Source: an uncultured Erysipelotrichaceae bacterium
GTDB lineage: Bacteria; Bacillota_I; Bacilli_A; Erysipelotrichales; Coprobacillaceae
Length of the DNA stretch: 6,233 bases
NCBI GenBank assembly: GCA_900544435.1
Contig: UQVG01000126.1
Span: 1 to 6,233 of the forward strand
Direction of reading: 5' to 3'
Shown here: positions 1 to 5,262 of the stretch, in pieces
Layout of the letters: the number at the start of each line of letters is the position of its first letter
How positions within the stretch are numbered: position 1 is the stretch's first letter
The notes under the pieces: generated by a model
Database searches by the model: none
What the model was told of the DNA's origin: nothing
What the model saw: only the letters and a program-made list of their open reading frames with translations
Made by a program: the position numbers and the translations under genes

Positions 1-479
1 AATTTATATGCTTTTAAAAATTCTCCATCATCTAAAGAATAAAAAGCATATAATAAAGTATCCTTTCCTTTATAAGTTAAACAATAAACAAATTGATCAT
101 TTTCATAAGCTATTTCTACTTTTGTTGCATTTACTTGATACTTTTGAAAAAAAGCATCTTTTACTGCTTTTTTAGAAAAAGCTTTTCCTTCAAAAGTATC
201 TACTTTTTTTAATTTTTTATTACATACAACATACATTGTTTTCTTTTTATTTTTAACTTTCACAATATAATTAATATGCTTATTTTGATAAGCATTAAAA
301 TAATCATCATAATCATAATGATATTGATTACAAATTTCCTCTTGTACACTTACTAAATCATTTTTTTGCTTTGTATATGGGACATGTACCCAAAGCATAT
401 AAAAACAAATATATACAAAAATAATAACTAAAAACGTTAATACAATCTTAAAACGATGTTTTCTAAAAAAAGCCTTCAT
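1..479 (-). CDS. ypmB: TseB/YpmB-like DUF5590 protein (3' end off window)
   Basis: The first 159 codons of a gene that runs off the left edge. The start ATG is at 479, preceded by a strong GGAGGAGAG Shine-Dalgarno. Residues about 11-30 are a single hydrophobic membrane segment after a basic N-terminus (MKAFFRKHRFK), so the rest should lie outside the membrane. The outer part follows the pattern of B. subtilis YpmB/TseB as I recall it: a strand near 70-90 (YIVKVKNKKKTMYVV), then a second repeat ending TYKGKDTLLYAFYSLDDGEF, with the usual 'Y-x-D-x-x-x-G-x-x-L-K' type ending. YpmB is about 160 aa, so only a few residues can be missing. In B. subtilis TseB is linked to the elongation transpeptidase PBP2A. 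That role is transferred by family, not shown here. It is set apart from yugP by a terminator and its own promoter. In Bacillus ypmB is followed by aspB and asnS, which may lie to the left. Confidence 0.75.
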   Translation of the reverse strand, partial: MKAFFRKHRFKIVLTFLVIIFVYICFYMLWVHVPYTKQKNDLVSVQEEICNQYHYDYDDYFNAYQNKHINYIVKVKNKKKTMYVVCNKKLKKVDTFEGKAFSKKAVKDAFFQKYQVNATKVEIAYENDQFVYCLTYKGKDTLLYAFYSLDDGEFLKAYK

Positions 480-482
480 ACA

Positions 483-506
483 CTCTCCTCCATGCACCTT
501 ATTATA
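483..506 (-). promoter_or_regulatory. Promoter -10 and Shine-Dalgarno of the TseB-like gene
   Basis: A perfect TATAAT lies on the minus strand at 506-501, a few bases after the yugP terminator, and GGAGGAGAG at 491-483 sits 3 nt before the ATG at 479. No good -35 is present: the hexamer 17 nt upstream is TTTTTC. The predicted leader is only about 15 nt. The -10 is directly visible. Its use as a sigma-A promoter is inferred. Confidence 0.5.
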
Positions 507-518
507 CCCTTTTTATCA

Positions 519-541
519 AAAAAGAAAAAGCCTTTTGGCTT
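519..541 (-). terminator. Rho-independent terminator after yugP
   Basis: Read on the minus strand, AAGCC (from 541) pairs with GGCTT (532-528) around an AAAA loop, followed by a T-rich tail TTTCTTTTTTG. The stem is short (5 bp, three G-C pairs) and its first bases overlap the yugP stop codon. It separates yugP from the promoter of the next gene. Confidence 0.65.
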
Positions 542-1253
542 AGTCTCTACGTTGATCATTTCCTAGAACAATTAAGACAATTCTAAGTAAAGAAAGTAAT
601 GCTGATAACATCCCTGCAACATAAGTCAAGGCTGCTGCCGTTAACATACTTTTAGCTTTTGAATACTCATCTTGAGCCAAATAACGATCATTTAAAATAC
701 TTAAAGCTCTTGATGAAGCATCAAATTCTACTGGAAGTGTTACAATTTGAAATAATAACATTAAACTTGTAAGTAATACTCCAATCCAAGCAATAGATGA
801 TCTTCCCATAAAAAGACCTATCATAATAGCAACCCATCCTAAATTATAGGAAAAATTACAAACAGGAATAATCGCATTTCTAAATGTCAAAGGTTTGTAA
901 CCTTCTTGATGTTGAAGTGCATGACCACATTCATGAGCTGCTACTGCAAGAGATGCAATACTTGTTCCATGATAAATATCATGAGATAAATGTAAGGTAT
1001 GATTACTTGGATTATAATGGTCACTTAAACGTCCTTGTACCTCAAATATTTGAATATTTGATAATCCATTTTGATCAAGTATTTCTCGTGCAACTTCAAA
1101 CCCTGTTAAATGTCTTCTATTTTGAACTCTAGAATATTTACGATAAGCACTTGATACTTTCCATTGTGCTAATGCCATTAATGCGACACCCACTAAAACA
1201 AGAATATTTCCTAACATATAATAAACATTGCTATAATAGTAATAATTAAACAT
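540..1253 (-). CDS. yugP: YugP-type membrane zinc metallopeptidase
   Basis: A membrane-embedded neutral zinc metallopeptidase of the YugP family (Pfam Zn_peptidase_2). Numbered from the start chosen here (237 aa), a membrane segment at about 11-33 precedes a soluble part that carries the catalytic zinc motif HECGH at 107-111, in the context AAHECGHALQHQ. Hydrophobic segments follow at about 137-150, 155-173 and 203-230. The conserved LPVEFDAS at 173-180 probably supplies the third zinc ligand, E176. The physiological substrate of the family is unknown to me. The longest frame begins with a GTG at 1262, but that codon lies inside the AGAGGTG Shine-Dalgarno. ATG at 1253, 6 nt downstream of it, is the better start. 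It follows the HU terminator, and I see no convincing promoter: CATAAT at 1290-1285 lacks a -35. It ends in its own terminator. Confidence 0.92.
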   Translation of the reverse strand: MFNYYYYSNVYYMLGNILVLVGVALMALAQWKVSSAYRKYSRVQNRRHLTGFEVAREILDQNGLSNIQIFEVQGRLSDHYNPSNHTLHLSHDIYHGTSIASLAVAAHECGHALQHQEGYKPLTFRNAIIPVCNFSYNLGWVAIMIGLFMGRSSIAWIGVLLTSLMLLFQIVTLPVEFDASSRALSILNDRYLAQDEYSKAKSMLTAAALTYVAGMLSALLSLLRIVLIVLGNDQRRD

Positions 1254-1259
1254 TTTCTT

Positions 1260-1266
1260 CACCTCT
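1260..1266 (-). promoter_or_regulatory. Shine-Dalgarno that sets the yugP start
   Basis: AGAGGTG on the minus strand, 6 nt before the ATG at 1253. It overlaps the upstream in-frame GTG at 1262 and so argues against that GTG as the start. Confidence 0.75.
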
Positions 1267-1295
1267 TTTATAGTTTACATCTTTATTATGAACAG

Positions 1296-1330
1296 AAAAT
1301 GAAAAAGATGCTTAATTCATAGCATCTTTT
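1296..1330 (-). terminator. Terminator overlapping the 3' end of the HU gene
   Basis: AAAAGATGCT (1330-1321) pairs perfectly over 10 bp with AGCATCTTTT (1312-1303), with an 8-nt loop that includes most of the stop codon. On the minus strand the second arm runs into TTTTTCATTTT. The first arm is inside the HU reading frame and encodes its Lys-Asp-Ala near the C-terminus, so the hairpin straddles the stop codon. It should end HU transcripts before yugP. Confidence 0.75.
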
Positions 1331-1584
1331 AATCTGTTACTAGGTTTAAATGTCACTGTTTTACTAGCAGGAATAATCATTTCTTCTTGAGTTTTAGGAG
1401 AAATTCCTTTTCTTGCTTTACGATCATTGACTTTAAAAGTACCAAATCCAGAAATAAGAACCTTATCTCCTTCAACAACACTTCTAGTAATCGTATTAAA
1501 CACAGTATCTACAAGTAGTTCTGCCTCTTTTTTTGTTAAATTACGTTCTATTGAAACTGATTCAACTAATTCTTTCTTATTCAT
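1312..1584 (-). CDS. hup: HU family histone-like DNA-binding protein
   Basis: A nucleoid-associated protein that dimerises and bends DNA with little sequence preference. From ATG 1584 it is 90 aa, the standard HU length, beginning MNKKELVES. The central GFGTF motif (46-50) precedes the DNA-embracing arm, and the intercalating proline is P63 (GISPKT, 60-65). IPASKTVTFKP (71-81) and the closing RLKDAMN follow the HU pattern. The arm has Ile where typical Bacillus HU has Arg61. The longest frame starts five codons earlier at a TTG, but that stretch contains the GGGGTG ribosome site and does not resemble HU. The gene has its own sigma-A promoter, 5 bp from a textbook layout, and a terminator overlapping its end. 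spoIVA lies immediately upstream, as spoIVA precedes hbs in B. subtilis. Confidence 0.97.
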   Translation of the reverse strand: MNKKELVESVSIERNLTKKEAELLVDTVFNTITRSVVEGDKVLISGFGTFKVNDRKARKGISPKTQEEMIIPASKTVTFKPSNRLKDAMN

Positions 1585-1589
1585 TTTCA

Positions 1590-1595
1590 CACCCC
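1590..1595 (-). promoter_or_regulatory. Shine-Dalgarno that sets the HU start
   Basis: GGGGTG on the minus strand, 5 nt before the ATG at 1584. It shares the GGTG core of the consensus but is not a full GGAGG match. It lies within the N-terminal extension that a TTG start at 1599 would require. Confidence 0.55.
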
Positions 1596-1617
1596 GCAAT
1601 AATAAAAATACTAGGTT

Positions 1618-1646
1618 AGTATAGCATCTAAAAAACGTTGTTTCAA
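1618..1646 (-). promoter_or_regulatory. Sigma-A promoter of the HU gene
   Basis: On the minus strand TTGAAA (1646-1641) and TATACT (1623-1618) are separated by exactly 17 nt, and the -10 is preceded by TGC, an extended -10. This is the best promoter in the window. It gives a leader of roughly 25-30 nt and lets HU be expressed in growing cells independently of the sporulation genes upstream. Confidence 0.85.
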
Positions 1647-1675
1647 GAGATTTTTAAAGAACTTTTTTAAAAAAA

Positions 1676-3148
1676 TTATAAAACAATTGCTATCACATTT
1701 GATTTGCCTTTATTTACAATTTTGGACAATATATCGTGTATTTTTAAACTGGCGTTTTCAGGAATCATATTTAATTTATAATACATTCCCTCTTCAATTA
1801 AGTCCCCTAATTTTCTACCAAAAACATCACATGAAAAGATGGCTTCTTTATCATTTCCATTATGATTCAAATAATCTATAAAACTTTCAGCTTGTTGTTT
1901 TGAACCAATAATTGGTTCAAAAGTACTTTCAATATCAATCTTAATCATATACGTTGTAGCAGCTTTACTCTTCAATTTCATACCATATCTTGATCCTTGT
2001 TTAATAATCTCTGGTTTAGATAATTCTATTTCTTCTAAACGAGGAATAGCATAACCATAACCAGTTTGTCTAACCATTGTAAGAGCATTAGAAATACCAT
2101 CATATTCATCTTTAATTGTCATTAATTCTTGCAACAAAGCAAGAATAGAAGAACGATCCACTTCATATCCAACAATATTTGTAAGTAATTCATCATATAA
2201 ACCATTTCTTTCTTCAATACGAATAGTTGCTGAAGAATGTGATGTATCGACACTCTTTAAATAAGCTCTTTTAACAAAATCATAAGACTCTATTCCTTCT
2301 GTAATATGTTGAATATCTTTTATTTTTTTTATTTCTACTAATGAATTTTTTAAAGCTTCATCTAATGTTTGTTTTAACCAATGTTTTTGATTTAACATTG
2401 CAATATAACGAGGAACTTCTATTTTAACTTCATGAATTCCAAATTCATTGAGTGCTTCTTGTAAAAGATGCACAATTTGTGTTTCTAACATATTTGTTGT
2501 ATCAATCGCTATAATTGGAACATCATATTCTTTTTGATAACTTTCAACAACATTTTGACAATGTGTACTTGAAGGATCTTTACTATTAACAATCACAATA
2601 AAAGGTTTACCTATATCTTGAAGTTCTTGAATAATTTCTTTTGTTGCACTGTGATAACTTTGTTCATCAATATCTAAAAAACTACCATCACTGGTAACAA
2701 CAATTCCAATCGTTGAATGATCTTGAATAACCTTTTTTGTCCCAATTTTAGCTGCTTGATCAAAAGGAATACTTTCATTATACCAAGGTGTTTTAACAAG
2801 ACGTATTCCACTGTCATCTTGATAGCCACTAGCTCCTTCTATAACATATCCTACACAATCTACTAAACGTACATTAATTTTAAAATCTTCTTGTAAATCT
2901 ATTTTAACTGCTTGATTAGGAATAAATTTAGGTTCTACCGTCATAATCATTTTACCTTTTCCTGATTGTGGTAGCTCATCAATTGTTCTTATTTTTACAT
3001 CAGGATCTTGAATATAAGGAATAACCGCCATTTCCATAAATCTTTTAATAAAAGTTGATTTCCCACTTCTTACAGGGCCAACGATTCCTAAATAAATATC
3101 ACCTTGACATCTCTTTCCAATATCTTTAAGAATTTGTTTCGTTTCCAT
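1676..3148 (-). CDS. spoIVA: SpoIVA, stage IV sporulation ATPase
   Basis: The morphogenetic ATPase that polymerises on the outer forespore membrane and forms the basement layer of the spore coat, recruited by SpoVM in B. subtilis. The 490-aa product resembles it throughout (B. subtilis, 492 aa). The N-terminal TRAFAC-like domain has Walker A GPVRSGKST (24-32, K30) and the Walker B region RLVDCVGY, with the Asp at 97. These fall on the same residue numbers as in B. subtilis. LPQSGKGKMIMTVEPKF (59-75) keeps T70 but has Val at 71. A long middle region (about 240-390) is followed by the conserved C-terminal part: QGSRYGMKLK, FEPIIGSKQQ, FGRKLGDLI, MPENASLK, and the end NVIAIVL. ATG 3148 is preferred over ATG 3154: AAAAGGAG is 8 nt from the former but only 2 nt from the latter. 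It lies 35 nt after spmB with no terminator between, so cotranscription with the dacB-spm genes is likely. No sporulation promoter was recognisable. Confidence 0.97.
   Translation of the reverse strand: METKQILKDIGKRCQGDIYLGIVGPVRSGKSTFIKRFMEMAVIPYIQDPDVKIRTIDELPQSGKGKMIMTVEPKFIPNQAVKIDLQEDFKINVRLVDCVGYVIEGASGYQDDSGIRLVKTPWYNESIPFDQAAKIGTKKVIQDHSTIGIVVTSDGSFLDIDEQSYHSATKEIIQELQDIGKPFIVIVNSKDPSSTHCQNVVESYQKEYDVPIIAIDTTNMLETQIVHLLQEALNEFGIHEVKIEVPRYIAMLNQKHWLKQTLDEALKNSLVEIKKIKDIQHITEGIESYDFVKRAYLKSVDTSHSSATIRIEERNGLYDELLTNIVGYEVDRSSILALLQELMTIKDEYDGISNALTMVRQTGYGYAIPRLEEIELSKPEIIKQGSRYGMKLKSKAATTYMIKIDIESTFEPIIGSKQQAESFIDYLNHNGNDKEAIFSCDVFGRKLGDLIEEGMYYKLNMIPENASLKIHDILSKIVNKGKSNVIAIVL
1898..1922. 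repeat. Perfect 12-bp inverted repeat inside spoIVA
   Basis: TTTTGAACCAAT (1898-1909) and ATTGGTTCAAAA (1911-1922) are exact reverse complements around one central base. It lies over the codons for FEPIIGSK near the C-terminus of SpoIVA. No T-run follows on either strand, so it is not a terminator. Confidence 0.8.
2125..2146. repeat. 8-bp inverted repeat inside spoIVA
   Basis: ATTCTTGC and GCAAGAAT flank a 6-nt loop (AACAAA). It lies within the codons of the SILALLQEL segment. There is no T-tract, and no function is evident. Confidence 0.6.
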
Positions 3149-3156
3149 TATCATAA

Positions 3157-3164
3157 CTCCTTTT
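3157..3164 (-). promoter_or_regulatory. Shine-Dalgarno that sets the spoIVA start
   Basis: AAAAGGAG on the minus strand, 8 nt before the ATG at 3148 and only 2 nt before the upstream in-frame ATG at 3154, so translation should begin at 3148. The resulting protein start METKQILKDIG matches the SpoIVA family N-terminus. Confidence 0.8.
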
Positions 3165-3183
3165 ATTCCAATATATTAAAAAC

Positions 3184-3687
3184 TTAAGAAATCATTCCTA
3201 AATAATAAAAACAAAGCATCAATACAAACGCTAAAAAATCCAAGAAAAAACCTAACCATAAAGTATAACTATACTTCTTTGTACGAATACTTCCATAATA
3301 TAAAGAAACTACATAAAGTGTTGTATCACTCCCTGTCTGTAAAATAGATCCCATTAAACTATATAAATGATCAACACCATAATGTTCATAAATTCTTTTT
3401 AAAATAATAAGTGAAGTTTGACTACTGATTGGTCTTGTAAAAGCCATTAATAATAAATCAAGAGGAAGAGAAAAAAAATGAATAAATAATGAACTTATAA
3501 AAGTAACAAAACTACTACTAATAAAAAGATTGACCCACAAAGTAAGTAACATTAAAGAAGGGAAAAGAACCAGTAAATACTGCATACCTTCTTTAACACC
3601 AGCTATAAATTCTTCATAAATAGGTATTTTTTTATAAGCACATTCTAAAAAACTCCATAAAATAATTATAAGAATCAAATTAGACAT
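3184..3687 (-). CDS. spmB: Spore maturation protein B (SpmB)
   Basis: An integral membrane protein that, with SpmA, is needed for proper spore core dehydration in Bacillus and Clostridium. The mechanism is unsettled, and both carry the nucleoside-recognition (Gate) fold. The 167-aa product is slightly shorter than B. subtilis SpmB (about 178). Hydrophobic segments lie at about 2-14, 35-57, 60-82 and 143-164. The family signature is clear: FTRPISSQTSL (83-93), IYEHYGVD (99-106) and QTGSDTTLYVVSLYYGS (117-133), where the Gln-Thr-Gly-Ser-Asp-Thr-Thr core is highly conserved. Its ATG lies inside the end of spmA, an 8-nt overlap, with AAGGTGA as ribosome site in the spmA coding sequence, suggesting coupled translation and a paired product. 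It is followed by spoIVA. Confidence 0.95.
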   Translation of the reverse strand: MSNLILIIILWSFLECAYKKIPIYEEFIAGVKEGMQYLLVLFPSLMLLTLWVNLFISSSFVTFISSLFIHFFSLPLDLLLMAFTRPISSQTSLIILKRIYEHYGVDHLYSLMGSILQTGSDTTLYVVSLYYGSIRTKKYSYTLWLGFFLDFLAFVLMLCFYYLGMIS

Positions 3688-4234
3688 GTTCTATCACCTT
3701 AATAATGATAATTCCTATTAGGGTAATAAAAAAACCAATAAATAAACTATAAGGATAAAAAGCTAAAATATTTTGACTACGATAATTTTGCCTAATTGTC
3801 ATCATTGTTGTTGGTAAAATAGAAAAACCTGCCGTATTAATAACCACAAGTATTTTTATTTGCAAAGGATAATGGTTTTCTTTTAACTTAGAAATAGCTT
3901 GTAAACCACTCATTGTTGCAAGTGTTCCTAGTCCCAATAAGTTAGCAATTAAATTAGAAGATAATGCTTGATAAATTTTTTCATCCTCTATACATTTTCC
4001 ATAAATCCAACGTAATAATGGTTTAAATAAAAAATTTAAATGATTCATCATTCCTGAAACTTGAATAATTTTTAATAGCCCATTCCATAAGCAAATACTT
4101 AAAATAAGTGTCTTACAAAGTTCAAAAACATCAAATGGTGTTTGTAAGATAGCTTTCAGCATTTCATCTTGTTTATTGAAAATTAAACCAATGATAATAA
4201 AAAGAATAATTCCATAATGAAATATCTTATTCAT
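3680..4234 (-). CDS. spmA: Spore maturation protein A (SpmA)
   Basis: The membrane partner of SpmB in spore core dehydration. It is 184 aa (B. subtilis about 196) with a Gate/nucleoside-recognition domain. Hydrophobic segments are at about 5-19, 38-58, 125-142 and 158-179. Family motifs visible are SSNLIANLLGLGTLATMSGLQAI (92-114), the counterpart of the usual N-x-x-A-N-L-L-G-x-G-x-x-A-T, and NTAGFSILPTTMMTIR (133-148). The ATG overlaps the dacB stop by 8 nt (ATGAATAA), with AAAGGA 8 nt upstream, and its own stop overlaps spmB by 8 nt. dacB-spmA-spmB is the order of the B. subtilis operon, which there is sigma-E controlled. I could not find such a promoter here. Confidence 0.95.
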   Translation of the reverse strand: MNKIFHYGIILFIIIGLIFNKQDEMLKAILQTPFDVFELCKTLILSICLWNGLLKIIQVSGMMNHLNFLFKPLLRWIYGKCIEDEKIYQALSSNLIANLLGLGTLATMSGLQAISKLKENHYPLQIKILVVINTAGFSILPTTMMTIRQNYRSQNILAFYPYSLFIGFFITLIGIIIIKVIEHV

Positions 4235-5225
4235 ATAACATATCCTTTAAAATCATTAAATAGAAATCTTTAAAATGATAATACTTCAATTTTTCTTTTT
4301 TAATATATGTTTGATTACAATAAATAAAAATTTGATCATCTTTAATCAAATAACTTACCTGTTCATCTTTTTCCTTTGAAATCCATAAATCATCTAAAAA
4401 TAAATACCACTTGCCATCAATATTTCTAACACCTTTATCAAATAAAATCATTTTTTCATAATCTTTAAAACAATCTTCATATTTCTTTTGATGAAATTCA
4501 AAATCATTTCCACAATTAAAAGTCACAATAATTAAATCAATATGATTTTTAACCGCCCTTGTAATCAATGTTCTTTTAGCTTTTTTGGTATATCCTGTTT
4601 TTCCACCAACACAATAAGGATATTCTTTTAAAAGACGGTTTTTATTATGCCAATAACCTTTACCATCTAATCTTTTATACTCCTTTGTTTTTACGATTTG
4701 ATTAAAAAGAGGATTTTGACAACAATATCGATAAAGTATCGCCATCTCCTTAACTGTTGATAAATTTCCTTCATCTTCTTCATCTAAACCTGATGGATTA
4801 GAAAAGTGTGAGTATTTCATTCCTAAATCTTTAGCTTTTTTATTCATCATTTCAACAAAATGATCAACACTGCTTCCAACACTTTTAGCCAACATTAAAG
4901 CACAATCATTCCCACTTCTAAGCATTAAACCATATAAAAGATCTTGTATCGTAATTTGATCTTTTATATGTATATAAACACAACTCCCATAAGCTTTATT
5001 GATTGTTTCATCAACCGTAACCTTTTTATCTAATCGACTATTTTCAATAACTAAAATAGCTGTCATAATTTTAGAAATAGAGGCTACACTTTGTAAATAA
5101 TCTATATTTCTACCTTCTACAACATACTGATTTAAACTATCATAAACAATATAACTTTTACCATAAAATTCAACATTTGTATAAAGCACTTGAAACATCA
5201 TCAAAAAACTGATTAATAATTTCAT
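4227..5225 (-). CDS. dacB: DacB-like D-alanyl-D-alanine carboxypeptidase (PBP5*)
   Basis: A serine DD-carboxypeptidase (peptidase S11) that trims the terminal D-Ala from peptidoglycan stem peptides. The sporulation DacB limits cortex cross-linking. All three active-site motifs are intact in the 332-aa product: SxxK at 49-52 (ASISK, nucleophile S49, K52), SxN at 104-106 (LRSGNDCA) and KTG at 209-211 (VGGKTGYT). The NPSGLDEEDEGN loop (143-154) is also typical. Residues 1-16 are a short hydrophobic signal-like stretch, so export is expected. About 85 residues beyond the catalytic domain (from about 245) replace the usual C-terminal domain and anchor, and I recognise no motif there. Assignment as the sporulation paralogue rather than DacF or DacA rests on the overlapping spmA-spmB downstream. 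The start ATG has GGTG 5 nt upstream. It lies 37 nt after the exchanger gene with no terminator, so read-through is possible. Confidence 0.93.
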   Translation of the reverse strand: MKLLISFLMMFQVLYTNVEFYGKSYIVYDSLNQYVVEGRNIDYLQSVASISKIMTAILVIENSRLDKKVTVDETINKAYGSCVYIHIKDQITIQDLLYGLMLRSGNDCALMLAKSVGSSVDHFVEMMNKKAKDLGMKYSHFSNPSGLDEEDEGNLSTVKEMAILYRYCCQNPLFNQIVKTKEYKRLDGKGYWHNKNRLLKEYPYCVGGKTGYTKKAKRTLITRAVKNHIDLIIVTFNCGNDFEFHQKKYEDCFKDYEKMILFDKGVRNIDGKWYLFLDDLWISKEKDEQVSYLIKDDQIFIYCNQTYIKKEKLKYYHFKDFYLMILKDMLYE

Positions 5226-5262
5226 TCTATCACCATTATCATTCTATGTTTCTTCTTTTCAT

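Noticed and set aside
1254..1311. Promoter for yugP
   Set aside because: CATAAT at 1290-1285 is the best -10 candidate, but hexamers 16-18 nt upstream do not resemble TTGACA, and TATAAA near 1270 is too close to the ribosome site.
1319..1629. The 9-mer AGATGCTAT occurs both in the HU promoter spacer/-10 and in the end of the HU gene
   Set aside because: It is short, and the copies serve different contexts (promoter and terminator arm). No third copy was noticed. Probably chance.
1647..1675. Possible terminator after spoIVA (T-run followed by A-run and a second T-rich stretch)
   Set aside because: Only A-T pairing is available, with no G-C stem, so it is indistinguishable from AT-rich background.
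884..1881. Plus-strand open frames at 884-1132, 1427-1624 and 1687-1881
   Set aside because: They lie antisense to yugP, hup and spoIVA, have no recognisable protein features, and are explained by the reading frames opposite.
3155..3183. Search for a SpoVM-like very small gene next to spoIVA
   Set aside because: The gaps on either side of spoIVA (35 nt and about 90 nt) hold no credible 25-30 codon frame with a ribosome site.
5241..5248. CATAGAAT on the minus strand before dacB, resembling a sigma-E -10 (CATACAAT)
   Set aside because: No matching -35 is present at the right distance, and the implied transcript start would fall on or past the dacB ribosome site.
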